Assembly: GCA_036345935.2 (NCBI GenBank)
Contig: JADWOT020001402.1
Coordinates: 62,001-126,000 of the forward strand
Length of the DNA stretch: 64,000 bases
Direction: 5' to 3'
Source: Taenia hydatigena
Lineage: Eukaryota > Platyhelminthes > Cestoda > Cyclophyllidea > Taeniidae
The notes under the pieces were generated by a model that was not told the DNA's origin, did no database searches, and saw only the letters and a list, made by a program, of their open reading frames with translations. Position numbers and translations under genes: made by a program. This document shows positions 37,201-49,139 of the stretch, in pieces (positions within the stretch are counted from its first letter, which is position 1; the number at the start of each line of letters is the position of its first letter).

Positions 37201-39950
37201 AATATTCACATCTTTGCCATGTGTGATGATGACAGCGACCACTCATTGCTTCGGAGAAAGCTATCATAAAAGGTAGTCGCATGAGCGTAGGGCTAGTCGA
37301 AGCAACTCTATACTAGAGCAGAATAACTGCATTTTCAATTCATGTCTATGACATGGCTAGGCTTGTTCATGGCAAATTAGAATTCTCGTTCTCGGTCTAC
37401 CATTTAGTTTACAAGTTCCAAAGCAATTAACGCATTCTCCCAAATCCATGCAGGATAGGATCTTTCGAGATCCTTGAGAGGGATGATCAGATAGCTAACG
37501 TTAAGTGCACTAACTCACACTCAAATTCACTTAAGATGCAGTTGTGCTAAATATGGCAAGTCCTACTTCAATTTTTAGCAAAGGTGAAATTGAGAGCTGA
37601 TGTTGATGCAACTTTTTGAATCAACAAAATTAACGCAAGCCCGTTGTGAATCATCAGTTACCTTAGACTAAAACCGACTTATAAGGTCAAAAAGGCGCTT
37701 TTAATAATGAACCTAAAATTAAGTGAATTTCAATCCTCCGGCCTAAAATTATGGCAGTTTTGCCAATTTAAATTCACAAATCTCAAATTCTGCGTTATGG
37801 ATTTACTACAATTTTATGCAAAAAATCTACTAGGGTGCTCCAAGGCCATCAGCGCAGAGAGTCCGCAATTACCACCAAAGCACTATCAAATGAGATGGCA
37901 TAAACGAATTGCTAATAAACCTATGAGACAGCTACGAAGCCACCTCAGAAGCTAAAAAAGTGGTGGCACTACGCTTTTCCGCCTCACTTCTTGGACACGA
38001 TTTCTATTAAACTTTGTCTTAAAACTGATTAATTAACATCCAGCCACACATCAGGCTGTTACTCACAAGGCCCCGCTGGAGAAGGATTTAACCGGCCTCA
38101 CGCAATCTTTGGCTGGACGTGCTATGCTCTAATCTCCACGTTATTAAGCCAAACCCTCACAAATGTTGGATTCCAAAGCTCAAATAATTGTTCTAGCACG
38201 GCTGTATGTCAATATAATGGAGTGTATCTGGGTAGGTGGTATGGTTTTACAAGTATAACAATGTTGCTGCCACTTATGAATGAGATGCACTGTGTAAGCA
38301 TACTTAATCGTATATAAATCAGAAGAGACTGCCACGTACATTTCATTTTAAGGAAAAAGAGGCGTGTGTTTTCACATCGATGGCCAAGCTGATGAAACTG
38401 GACGGCACCATCTTGAGGCGATTATCACGGTAGTTGCATGTCATTGGTCTAATTGCAAAACCCACAGATTCTCAGCTCTGACAAGCCGACTAAATTCTGG
38501 TCTAAAGCCATGAGTACGTGGCTTTTTTGATCAAAACTATCTACACAATTAAAACAAGTATGAAAATTTTAAAATGCTCTTGATATGAAATTCGTCGCAA
38601 TGCGTGCCGAGTTAAAGACTATCAAGGCGTTCACATCTGGTGAGATTCGTAAATCTAATAAGCGCAATATGGTGGGCAATTGGTGTGTGCACTGCCGATC
38701 TATGCTGAATCGTTTTGCTTACTGCAGCTGAGGAGCGGTATTAGTTCTATCTGCACCCGCTACGCGGTGATGGGATATGAATAATTAACATATGAAAATG
38801 AAAGAAAAATATTAAGTTTTGGCACGTTTGGTCATCAACGGGCTGAAGAATAAAAGAAGAATTGGCTTAGTGTCAATTATGTCCCTTAATACCACCTTGC
38901 TAATCGACCAAAACGCATAAACTAGTATTAAGTATTGGCCAACCGATGTGTTAAGGCAACCTATCTGAGACCTTGCTATTGACTCGGAGATGACACCTTT
39001 GCGTTCAGGACGAAGCTATGCCAAATACTTTAAGCTGGACATAAAGAGGTCGCAATGTGAAGTGTTGCAATGGCAGACCTGATCTAGATCCTTGCCAAGC
39101 GATAAGATAAAGGCGCAAGAGCAGTCGACCGCCGTTTAAACAGCGGTCTCTGCTCCTCAAAATTCCTATTTGATCGCCCTTTTTTCAAGGAAAATAACAA
39201 CACATGCTGAGATTATGAGTTTTTCGCAAGGGTTTCCGGCGAACCAATTTAAGTGAACTTGCGGTGTGGGTAACCCAGCAAGAGTAGCTCATGAATTGCA
39301 ATCAAATCAAGCATAAATCAAAGGTAAAGTCGGCACTTAGCGCAACTTGGTAGTGCTTACAAGATTACCAGACATTAAGCCACCAAGAACAGATGTCTTC
39401 ATTTCGAATTTAGGCTACCATAAGCGATCAGGTGGACTAAAGTGAACCGTGGTACAGCATCAGGTGTAAAACACATTACACTTTGGTTGAGAAAGACGGA
39501 TGAGCCAACAGCAGTCCATCTCTTTGACACATGGGATTCTAGCGTACTCAGTTCCATGTTAGACAGACTGTTACTGTAGCAGGTTAATCCTCATATGCAC
39601 ATCAGAGTCACTTCTTCAGTTATCTATTTTGCACTTATTGCCACCGAATGCAAGAAAAATAACACCAGATACTGTCCAGCTTCCCATGATCCCGCCAGCA
39701 CTTCCATTTTAGCTCAGACTCCTCCCTCACCAAGCATTGCGAAAGAAGGAAATAGAGGCCGACACTGACCTACGCGTATTCGGAGTTGCCACACAAACGC
39801 ATCCACATGCAAGGTAAAACGGAGGGAAGGGCACACCAGCAGGATGAAGAGTATAAGCTATCTAAACGAAAGCCGATGAGTAAGAGCAAACGCGTTGCAA
39901 GTAATAAAGCGCCAAACCACCCAGCAGTGGCGGACTGATAGAAAGAACAG
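34240..39950. other. No supported gene
   Basis: AT-rich sequence with only short, unsupported open frames. The promoter region of the T-box gene must begin at its left end, but no clear TATA box was identified. A fragment at about 38990-39060 resembles the segment near 58145-58200. Confidence 0.45.
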
Positions 39951-39960
39951 TGAGCACACG

Positions 39961-40030
39961 GGCCTGACCGAGATTTGAACCCGGAACCACTTGCACCCTA
40001 GGAGAGTATCATACCCTAAACCACCAAACC
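39961..40030 (-). tRNA. tRNA-Pro(AGG)-like sequence, probably degenerate
   Basis: Read on the minus strand, 70 nt resemble eukaryotic tRNA-Pro: a GGTTTGG acceptor that pairs with TCAGGCC using G-U wobbles, an intact T arm (CCGGG, loop TTCAAAT, CTCGG) and the loop CTAGGGT holding the anticodon AGG. Two of five anticodon-stem pairs are mismatched and the D arm is short. It may be a tRNA pseudogene or the head of a tRNA-derived SINE. It is followed on the plus strand by a 400 bp pyrimidine-rich run. Confidence 0.55.
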
Positions 40031-40480
40031 GATACTTGATCCCCTCCTGCTCTCCACCCATTCCCTTCTCCTTTGCTGTTTCTTCACTTTATCACCTCAC
40101 TCCACTCCTCCACTCACTCAACCAGCCATCCAGACAGCCGACCATCCATCGCCTCGGAGCGCAGCCTAACGCAACGCTACGCCGTCCAATGCAATCACCT
40201 TCTCCCCTTCTATTCCATCACCATCCATCTCTGCCCTCCACGCGCCACGCGTCCGAGCTACCCTGTTCTGCCTTCCGAAGCCAACACCACTCACACCAAA
40301 TACGCCCTCCTCTCCAAAAAATGCACCTGCATTTATACCTCCCCGAACACCAACCACCCACCCCCTCTTTAATACCCAACAAGCGGTCCACTTATCAACC
40401 GATCGGTCCATTTATCTTCTTCCGTTGCTACTTGCTCACCGAATACTTTGTGCCCATCTGCCAACACCGTGAGAGGTAGC
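40031..40480 (+). other. Pyrimidine-rich segment
   Basis: A C+T-rich plus strand, similar in style to 23.9-26 kb and 50.6-50.9 kb. It gives open frames in several phases (for example 39991-40479) that need not be coding. Confidence 0.6.
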
Positions 40481-41100
40481 CTGCAAACTGCAGCATGAAT
40501 GAAGGCACGCACACATGCAACGCCAGAAGGCCAGCAGACCTGTGGCGGCAGGTATAAAATGCACCACCACCAGGTGGCGTCACACTCCTGCCAGAAGTTG
40601 GGCTCCAATTCACGCTTGCATGAGTTGCCTTTGCAATTTATGCTTCTCTGCGTTCATTGTTTCTCCCTTTTGCTGACATTCTAATTAATATTTACAACTT
40701 TTTCCCATTATTATTTTTTATAGAATGTGATGAAATTGGCTTAAATAAATTCGTTGTATGCCATGTTGTTACATTGGTACGAATAATACCTTTGGGTTTA
40801 AGAATAACGTATAATTTGCGAACAGAAGGTCGTTGCATTTTAGTTTCTGCATTGTTGCCGCCTATCCCAACTACTTTTCAATTTTAATGTGTCGTTTTGC
40901 TAATTACGTGGTTGACTTGTCGCTGCTCCTCCACCAACTTTTGAATTTCTCTTTTTCGATTAATTTCGCAGAGGCATTATATCAAGTCTTGCACGCAATC
41001 GCAGACAACAGTACTAACTTGCTTCATGCTGAGGATAGACTGGATCAATGCAATGCGTCGTGTCGACAGTAGAAGAACATTGTGTACTAACCAGCCTTAC
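40481..41100. other. No supported gene
   Basis: The part at 40490-40630 is GC-richer; the rest is AT-rich. A TTTTTTATAG acceptor-like site at about 40725 is followed by an open frame to 40887, without further support. Confidence 0.4.
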
Positions 41101-41332
41101 TCAGTCAGGTAACTTTAGACTCATAACTGATCCTGTGATCGGATGCATCAACTTCCCCGCGACGACCTGCTTGGGTCCCAAACGCGCTGTCTTAGCAACC
41201 ATTACATCCCCATAATCATCTAAACCGCCTCCTCCTCCACCTCTTTCTCGTTTCACTCCCACTGCGCCAAAAGAGAAAGAGCCAGCACCAGAGGTGCGTC
41301 GGCCACCAGCACAAGGGAGAAGGAATTTGGAC
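41101..41332 (-). CDS. Candidate terminal exon, function unknown
   Basis: After the acceptor ATGCAG on the minus strand, 76 codons are open to TGA. The peptide has a Gly-rich, basic middle (SFSFGAVGVKRERGGGGGGL) and a structured-looking end (VMVAKTARLGPKQVVAGKLM, then HPITGSVMSLKLPD). Composition and the clean acceptor suggest a real last exon; a single G completes a codon from an upstream exon that was not located. The open frame continuing upstream to 41544 is then intron. A GTAAGG follows the stop directly. The family is not recognised. Confidence 0.45.
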
Positions 41333-42365
41333 CTGCATTGAGTGCATAGGCCACCTAAGGACGAGCAAGTGATATTAGTGAATGACACACGTAGAGTAAG
41401 CAATTCCCGTGCCATATAGCGTAAATCAAGGTGGCAAGTGGAGTGGTTTTGTGGGCGTGAATTCAACAGCTCGTGATGAAGCTTGTTGTGGACGACGAGA
41501 CAACTCATAAATCTACTTATATCTACACCAAGCACGCAGGACACCTGAGAGATGCAGCCATATTAAAGACGGTTGTACGTTCATGCCCCAATAAAGTTCC
41601 TGGCGGTGGTAATCCCATTCGCAGCCCACAATAGGCGATCTCGTGGACATTCAGCAAATGGAATCATGATGACTAACGCTTATCTTGGCAATAAATTGTA
41701 CAAGGAACAAAGTTTCCACAGAAACGGTGAATGCGAACGTACCAAGACAGGGGAGCGGTTTATCCCAGGACGAAGCTGCCCAGGCACCGATTAAAAGCTG
41801 AGTGACGTATGTAAACTTACAAAGGAAATGCAAGGAAAATAAATGCCGATCTCACTACTATATACTTGCACAATTCATTTACAAAAGTTCTAATGTGACG
41901 AACGATGCTCGTAGTCACCCGAAGGCAATAATAAGGGTGCTACTCCGACTTCCTATTCTACATTCCTGTCGGCAGAACATAAGCTGAAGCAAAACAATCG
42001 CACTAAGGCACGAGGCATGCAAGGATATTCCACCATCTTTTGCGTCTCAAACTTGCAAGAAGCTCAGATTACAAATCAGAATAAATATTAAATGTTGTGG
42101 GATATAGCTTCTCAACGATCAGGCAAAAGAACTATCGAACGCCATTCAAATTTACCCAGCTGAGGCATCATAAGAAGCTTGCAACATGCAGAGAGATCGA
42201 GGTAACAGTAACGTTTACTTTGCTAAGGTACATGGAGTAGGGTGTGGTCTTCGCTATAAAACGGGGATACCACCTCATTCTTATCCGTACCCCCTTCATT
42301 CCTCCCGTTATATTGTCATCCCCTTATTACATTAACGCATCACATGGGAAACCAAAATTAACAAG

Positions 42366-42653
42366 ATGGGAATGAAGTGGCATCAAGTCAACAGTGCTCA
42401 GGACCGCGCTGACTGTCTCGCAAACAAACTCTTTGTGCAGCGAAATTCACAGCAAGTGTGCATCGCATTTGGCGGGAGCCATATAGTGCCAGCTGGGGTG
42501 CCTGCAACTCCGAAGTAAGTACCTGTTCGGTTCGACTAAATTCTGGGACATGTAAGTGCCTTGCCTCCCCATTTTAGCTGCTACTTTTGGGAGCTGAGGA
42601 CACTGAGTTTCTTGCAATCACTGGCCAGCGCCTTTCTCTCCCATGGAGTGTAA
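42366..42653 (+). CDS. Candidate small two-exon gene, function unknown
   Basis: Exon 1 (42366-42514, starting MGMKWHQVNSAQDRADCLAN) ends at a perfect GTAAGT. A 63 bp intron ends in CCCCATTTTAG, and exon 2 (42578-42653) continues in phase to TAA (NCYFWELRTLSFLQSLASAF and on). The total is 74 residues with GC-enriched codons. The frame is open a little upstream of the ATG, so exon 1 could be internal, and a fragment of an older element is not excluded. No signal peptide or known family was seen. Confidence 0.35.
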
Positions 42654-43680
42654 CAAGGTTCCTAAACATCTTGTAGCTATGCAAAATTACGAGCAGTCAC
42701 CAGTGGTTGTTTGTGGTGAAAATCATTTGGCGTGGTTGTGATGTGATTATTGGGCCGTTGTTTTATCTACAGTCCGGCACCTGGTTTGGGATCGTTCAGC
42801 TGAAGTTTTTGAAACGTCTGACTCGTCCTCAGAAGCAGGGTGGATCGAGAGATGCCACTTGACTTATGCATGATTGCTGTTTGCACTCATAAATGGACTC
42901 ATGAAACGTCGGAGGTTGTGGTCCACAGTGGTTTATTCAACAGCTTTCGCAAAGATTAGTGTTTCAAGAAGCATTCTTGGGACTGTGTTAGTAGAGTTTG
43001 GCAAATGAAGTGGTGGCCTCCAGATTGCCATCAGGAGGGACGTAATTGAGGCGATTTGTGTGCATCGTCAGATCTTGCCACTTAGCCTTGTGAACGACAG
43101 CGCTGGTGGTTTCGAGTTGTTGCGAGAGGTTTTTGGCTACTGAGTTCGGTCTGTTTTAGGGGATTGAAACATCTTCATAATTTAGACGCTGTGGTAGTTG
43201 CATGGGACTATGATTATGGCGTTTAAGTATCCTGATGCGGCGACATTATTGCCAAGTATCCATGCAGATGTTCGGAAGGGATGCGGTCGGCAATTGTTCT
43301 CAAATGCATTTGAGGTGATGGTGACAACTGCATTCCCGGATTGAGGTAAGATTTCCGACAGGTGGCAATTTCGGAGATGATTGTTCGACCGGTAATGTGG
43401 TTCTACAATTGTAATTTGCAGTTTAACCATTTTGAGGACTGCTTGTGTTGGAATTGTAGCTGCTCTGGGACGTGGACCTACGATCGCCTACGATCGGTGT
43501 CATCGGGCTTGCAATGTGGACGCGAACCGGTGTGTAGGGCATATCGAGCTCATCTACTCCTCCGCGCTAGCCATAAGGAGCAGGATGAAAGGCGCATGTA
43601 TTTAATACTGCTTATCCTATCGTGGCAATCGAGTGCGGGCGTTCGACCACCTCAATGAGGTGTTTTCACCGGTTGGAACA
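42654..43680. other. GC-enriched segment without a readable gene
   Basis: The base composition is higher in G+C than the flanks, and partial open frames on both strands are broken by stops. It could be a decayed mobile element or coding relic; no domain is recognisable. A 10 bp direct repeat (CCTACGATCG) sits near 43480. Confidence 0.4.
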
Positions 43681-43689
43681 TTTGTCAAG

Positions 43690-45005
43690 CTGGATGGTGT
43701 TTGTCACTCAGATGCTGACTTCACTGCATCACTTCAGTCTTTCCCGTAGTATTAGAGCAGCCGCATTCTACTCTGTGTTGTGATCATACCAGTTAGCTCC
43801 ATATTTGTTAGAGTTTAAACGAATAAGCTGCCATGCAGCCACGTGTTGTGGCGGAAGGCAAGCCAATGAAGAAATGAAGACCGCCAGTGCAGTCGCACGC
43901 TTCCTCTCCAGCCACACCACCGTGTTTCACGAACTACTTGCTATTGAAAAGAATTGAGTGGCATGCATGAACAAATTGAAGTAACCAACGCATCAGAGAG
44001 ACACTTTCATGTCGATTCACGAACATGGAAGATGCAAAGTAGAAAGTGATGAACAGGCATCTGTTTGCTTGAAATAATGGTCGCCACGACACTTGCATTT
44101 CTGGATAAATTTATGCATCCCTTCACCGGACGACATTAGCGGTTTCATTTTGAATTGCTGTGGTCCCCTAATCACACTTGATCAAATGATCACTTTAAAT
44201 TCGTAAATGCTAGCCCAAAGTATGACGGTAGAGTACCCTCTTGATTGCGCAGAATTTGGCATTTCAGCCTATTTCATCGGAGCATTGGATTTCACACTGC
44301 AAACCTGTCTATTTGCAAGATAATTTAAGTGTCAAAAATAGTCCAGCTGGTTAGGCTAAACCAATGCGTTGCAGTGGTACCTTTAAAAAGGTGTCTTGGC
44401 ACTCCACTTAAGCTCGCCGTCTTTTGATATGGCGAATTGAAAGTGAGACTAATCTTTCTCGTTGAATCAATTGAGACTCAAAACTGCAAGCTATGAAGTA
44501 GGCCAGTAAAAATTGTTTAAACCATTTTGAAACTACTGCAAATTTTCCAGTGGCATATAATTATCCATCTAAGGTCCTTGTACCTGAGCTAAGTTAGCGC
44601 AGCAATAGTCGCGGCTTCCATGCTATGGCATTTTCTGTCAGTCGCAGCCGATTATGATCCTTTTTTTAAAGCACGGTGCATCACCGGAGCATCAGCAGTA
44701 GAGTCTGCTTTTAGAGTTACTAAAAATGGTCAAAAATAGTTCACAATTTCTGCTAGATATTGGAGCAACAATTGGACTTTAGGATTGCATGTGTTCAATG
44801 TAGCATCTTCAAGTTCATTTGGAGCACATTTTATGAACCAGCACCAATGGTGAAGATTGTCTGTATTAGAGCGGTTTGTGATGTGTGAGGCAGATGCACC
44901 CCCCACTAACAATTTCTCACCTGTCGATAGTTTTGCACGTGTATTAGTCACACTTTGATACAATGAGTACGGTTTAGTTCAATGACGTCTTTGTTCTTAC
45001 TAGCA
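43690..45005. other. No supported gene
   Basis: AT-rich sequence. The minus-strand frame 44730-44963 might continue the gene at 45.0-45.75 kb, but no phase-compatible splice sites were confirmed. Confidence 0.4.
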
Positions 45006-45014
45006 TAAACTTAC

Positions 45015-45753
45015 CAGTTTTGTTGACAAAGTGGTATGCATGCTTATCTGAATGCACTTGCTAGGCGAGAAGCAGTCAGAAAGTGTTGACTTCGAGTTGG
45101 ATGGATGTCATCGTCTCTCGAGGAGGATACGTACCCTGAATGCGTGCGGCCTGCAATATCTGTGTCCCTTTAATAATCACCGCGCCATAAAATTTGTCAT
45201 GAGCCAACTCGCCTACTCGTTCTAAGTACATCAACGCCAAAGTAGGAATGAGGACCATTGCACTCAAGGCATAAGAACGCTGCACTTTTCTTCGCTAATG
45301 CTGTATGTAGTGCTAATCACACATTTGTGTATTCATTTGAATGCTGAGATGCTCGATTCTTTGCATAACTAACTGATGAGCATTTCAAATTCTTCTTTTC
45401 CAACTTAAAGCAATTCAGAATGCATAAGTATGCGTGCATTCATAACTCGAATTTCCGATTCGATACCTAAAAAAGAAACATTGATTTGCTAGTGTTTGCT
45501 ATCGGGTTTATAGCACAACTACCACCACACGATGCAGATGAGCAGACTGGCTTTAGTAATTATGGAAATAGATTCTATCAAACTTAAGGCTATTACTCTT
45601 CCGCAAGTTTAATTTCATTACCTTAGAACTTCCTTACAACAGCACAATGATCTTGCGTCGCTGTCATCCAAGTAGAGGCGCAGATTGGCGTAACATCATC
45701 TCGGTATTTGGTAAGCGAGCGGTCCCAACACCACCACCAGCATTCCGTACTTC
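45015..45753 (-). CDS. Candidate three-exon gene fragment, possible membrane protein
   Basis: Minus-strand exons 45753-45638, 45279-45135 and 45056-45015 join in phase (0, then 1) across introns of 358 and 78 bp; donors are GTAAGG, GTACGT and GTAAGT. The best supported is the middle exon: RSYALSAMVLIPTLALMYLE, then RVGELAHDKFYGAVIIKGTQ. It starts with a hydrophobic stretch long enough to span a membrane. The third is a 42 nt mini-exon (HSDKHAYHFVNKT). The first, with a WWWCW run, is the least certain. The gene is incomplete at both ends and the family is not recognised. Confidence 0.35.
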
Positions 45754-45839
45754 CTGCTGACAGTCATGTCACCAGACAGATAAGAATAGCGTCTGTTTAC
45801 CGGCATTGGTACGTGTTTCACATGGAAGTAGCCAGTTAA

Positions 45840-46900
45840 AGGACTAAGTGCTCAGACTTTTTAACAATTTCATGAATGAGGACCCGATTTTCGATACGTG
45901 CTAATTGACGACTGTCCAGTAAATTTAGTCCAAAAGAGTATGCCTTGTGCAAATGCACCCATGCACTATTTCCATCTAGTGGTAAAAGCGAGTTTGTCTC
46001 ATGCACCGATAGGCGCATACTTGCGCATCCTTTCAGAGCAAATGGTGTCTCAATTTGAAATGGCTTTGACTGGGATACAGGGTGTGCGATGCAATTACAT
46101 TTTAGCAACCCTTTAATAGGAGACCCAAGTAGGGTGAGTAGAAATGATTTAGCATGGCATTTACTGTTTACTCCATGGCATCATTAGTTTGTGTAAAACT
46201 GAGAAGCGCCTGAAGCGTTTTTACAACTACCTCAAATGCAGCTTTGATGAACGAGCTTAATTTGGCCTCATGTCAGTAAATTTGATTTGCAGACAGGAGC
46301 CACTGCCATTTCCATTTTACAGAGGCTCTAGTGTTCGAAGAGAAACTAGTGATAAGAAGTTCACTCTATATGGCGCTCTTACCGATATTTTATTATGGTG
46401 TATTTATCATCGTTTGAAATCGTCCCACCAAATTTTGCGTTTCAAAATGCTTTTTTTCTGTATGCACCACTTAGTTGACACGACTTTTCTGACAAGCGAA
46501 TTAGAATAGAAGGATTCAATTTGTTGAAGTACTTTGTTGTGAAATGGTCCTGAGCCATCCTGCGCTTCGGACACTTTGGCTTAAAGTCGGGTCATCAGCC
46601 TGCGTGACTGCTGACATGGGATTTTCACATATAGACAGAGGAAAGGGCTTCATACTAGTCCAAATCCCACTTAATGCAGAATTTGACTAAAAATGGAAAT
46701 TTCCTGCCTTATACCTAGGTGGCTGCAATGTCTCACCCCTTGTCACTCTTCTTCGAACACAAGTCTACTTCCACGTGCTGTGGTACCCACTGTTGCCTGG
46801 ACTCTCCCGTACCGCACCACACCACACCACATCGCACCAGACTACGCACCACAGTGCTGCGTAGTGCTCAATGAGCAGGAGGTAGGCGGCATTCAACACG
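45840..46900. other. No supported gene
   Basis: Overlapping short open frames on both strands and a CCACA-type short repeat near 46805-46830. Nothing else was recognised. Confidence 0.45.
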
Positions 46901-46925
46901 AATGACACTGGACCAAAATGTGCTC

Positions 46926-46965
46926 TTGCTGCTTGCAGACGTAGACCACTGAGCTACCCAAGTGG
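46926..46965 (-). other. tRNA A-box relic
   Basis: On the minus strand TAGCTCAGTGGTCTACGTC matches a tRNA D-arm/A-box. Only a weak B-box-like match follows, so this looks like a decayed tRNA-derived sequence. Confidence 0.4.
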
Positions 46966-47245
46966 GTGAATTTGACAGTAAAGGGAATTGGCGGAGTAGG
47001 AGCGGTGGTCAGTGGAATGATGTTGTTGGGGCACGAGTGAAGTTGTGAAGAAGAGGGATGGTAGAGAGAGTGAAGCATGAGGGATGAGGGTGATCACGGT
47101 GCTGCAGTGCGGAGGGAATTTATGATGTGCGCAGTGTTGAGGTGAGTAGATGTGGTGAGAGGTTGGTGGATAGAGGAGGCGGAGGGCAAGTGGAGGGTGG
47201 GTGAGGAGGGCAGGAAGGTTGACAAAACGGAAGAACGAGGGGCGT

Positions 47246-47327
47246 AAAGCGGTGGCCAAGTGGTTAAGGCGATGGACTACTAATCCATTGGGGCTTCCCC
47301 GCGTGAGTTCGGGTCTCACCTGCGTCG
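47246..47327 (+). tRNA. tRNA-Ser-like sequence with anticodon ACT, probably degenerate
   Basis: 82 nt fold as a class II tRNA: D arm GCCAAGTGGTTAAGGC, anticodon stem ATGGA/TCCAT with loop CTACTAA, long variable arm GGGG-CTT-CCCC, and T arm GTGAG-TTCGGGT-CTCAC. The closest cytosolic relative is tRNA-Ser(GCT), but the anticodon is ACT. The acceptor stem (AAAGCGG against CTGCGTC) has two mismatches, so function is doubtful. It may be a pseudogene or SINE component next to the armless unit at 47492. Confidence 0.55.
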
Positions 47328-47491
47328 TGCGGCTGCTTATTGCCCACCTAGCTACTGTGCCGTTTATTGCACTTCGAGTGGCTTGCTTTGCTTCGCCCGC
47401 ATTGTCGTTGCTGTGGATGACTTTCCACCACATTGGGCCTGTGTGGTGGCGTGTGGGGCAGAGGGCGCCGTGCCAATATTGATATAGGCAT

Positions 47492-47537
47492 GCCGCGACC
47501 CGGGCTCGAACCGCTCTCCCAACTGAGCTATCACGGC
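47492..47537 (-). other. tRNA-Phe-like unit lacking the anticodon arm
   Basis: 46 nt on the minus strand: acceptor GCCGTGA fully paired with TCGCGGC, a perfect D arm TAGCTCAGTTGGGAGAGC, then directly the T-loop region GGTTCGAGCCCGGG and discriminator A. The anticodon arm, variable loop and 5' T stem are missing. The ends most resemble tRNA-Phe. Translation of this strand gives VIAQLGER, a peptide I recall from flatworm gene predictions. It is most likely a deleted tRNA copy or SINE head. Confidence 0.55.
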
Positions 47538-47599
47538 GACGCGCCTTCGCGACGCGTTGCCATCCACCACTTCTACACAACACCGCCCTCATTGCCTAC

Positions 47600-49015
47600 C
47601 ACCCTCTTCACATGCGTGCTGCTCGTGTGCCCATCCTTCCTCCCGCTTTCTTTGATGCTATCGTGCACAGAAACGATTCCCAATCTTCTCATTTACAAAT
47701 GCTTGTCTGACAATCCGACTACAATCTGTGTGAGATCAACGCACTTTCAATGCACATGTCTCGAAGAGTTGCTCTAGGCAATCATAAGGGCTAACATCTG
47801 AAAAATGCACACATCACCTTAGGTTGCTTCATTTAAATGCAAGCTACAATCAGGCTTCAACAGTGAACCAGACGACATCCCATCACTGAAACGTGAAACT
47901 AATTGAATAAAAGACCTCAAGACGTTCTTGTTGGTCGACGCAACGGAGACGTAAAGCAAACCAGCTTTAACTTGAATCCAGGCAGCAATGCGGTTTCAAG
48001 GTCACGACGAGCCAATCCGCATGCAGTGCCATTTGAAGTCGTCATGTCGCCATTCCACCGATAAGGCTACCACCACGGATGACTTATCTTGCCGTGAACC
48101 ACCCTTGGTCAAAACTTTGCGAGACGCACGACAGCCCTAAATATTTTGGCAGAATCGTCAAGCACAGGTCGAGCATCGCTTAACCATGATCCGCTTCAGT
48201 TCTGTGCCTCAACTGCTGCTTCACTAATATTGCCAATCAATCTTGCTCACCAATTTGCCTTCAACCTGCCTGATTACATACTCGATGTTAACTAGCAATA
48301 AGGAAGCTATTTATTTGCAGTATTTCGCCACTTATAATAGGATTTATTGCGGCATTAGACCTAAAAGAAACTGCCAATGAGCCGCTTCCAACATTAGACA
48401 CTTCACTCTTGTTTACAAGACACTTTACACAATCGCCCACCCATCAGTAAATGCTCTGATTCGCACTAGAACCGCCCCATTTCGGCGCTCCTTTGGTAAT
48501 GCTGAGGTGTGCAATTTCGCTACTAGCTGCGCTGTACAGAAAACTGTTTTTAATCCAGAGGAATGTCCATTCGATGCGAAGAGTGCCTGCTTCGTGTGCT
48601 TTGCGATGATGTATGGGTGCACCTGACGCGAATGACGCACATACAGAAGGCCAGTGCCTGAGTAATGGCAGGTCGACAACGCCTGAAAATCGTCAGTCCT
48701 GACCTAGGAAGGACGTCCCATTGACTGGCGGGCAGGACGCATGTGTGGTCGTCTTAGCCTGCCACCCAACAATCTTGGCAAATAAATGAACCAATAACAG
48801 TGGTAAGAAAAGCCAGAGATGGCCTCAGTATGTCCCTTCCGTTGCTACAAAGTAAGAATTTCGCGTATTTCTGATGACTGTTTTAAATCGCCAGACCAGC
48901 TGCTGAAATATCCACACCCCCTACTCTCCACTTGCTATTGATGCACCGGTTGGGTGTCGGACATCGACTGCGACTTTTAGTGATGATCCTTTCCGTGAGA
49001 GGCAAAGGGAAGAAC
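47600..49015. other. No supported gene
   Basis: The sequence is moderately GC-rich at about 47930-48200 and 48660-48790. Short open frames (48425-48679 on the minus strand) have no recognised motif. It may hold old mobile-element remnants. Confidence 0.4.
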
Positions 49016-49020
49016 TCAAA

Positions 49021-49125
49021 GCAGAGGGCAGCGACAAACCACACAAACAGTGGCAACGCCAATGCAGGAGAGGAAGAGCTTCAAAAGGATGCTCGAGGGC
49101 TACCCGCTGACAAAAACTATGCACT
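49021..49125 (+). repeat. Dispersed repeat, copy 1
   Basis: About 105 bp beginning GCAGAGGGCAGCGAC and ending near CTATGCAC. It aligns without large gaps to 50431-50534 at roughly 85% identity by eye. Same orientation. Confidence 0.8.
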
Positions 49126-49139
49126 ATGAACTACCGCAA

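Noticed and set aside
39991..40479. 162-codon plus-strand ORF
   Set aside because: It starts inside the tRNA-Pro-like unit and continues through a C+T-rich run; no coding motif.
46954..47592. 212-codon minus-strand ORF
   Set aside because: It runs antisense or through tRNA-like units and a purine/pyrimidine-skewed tract. The similar-looking VIAQLGER peptide in an overlapping frame comes from the tRNA-like DNA.
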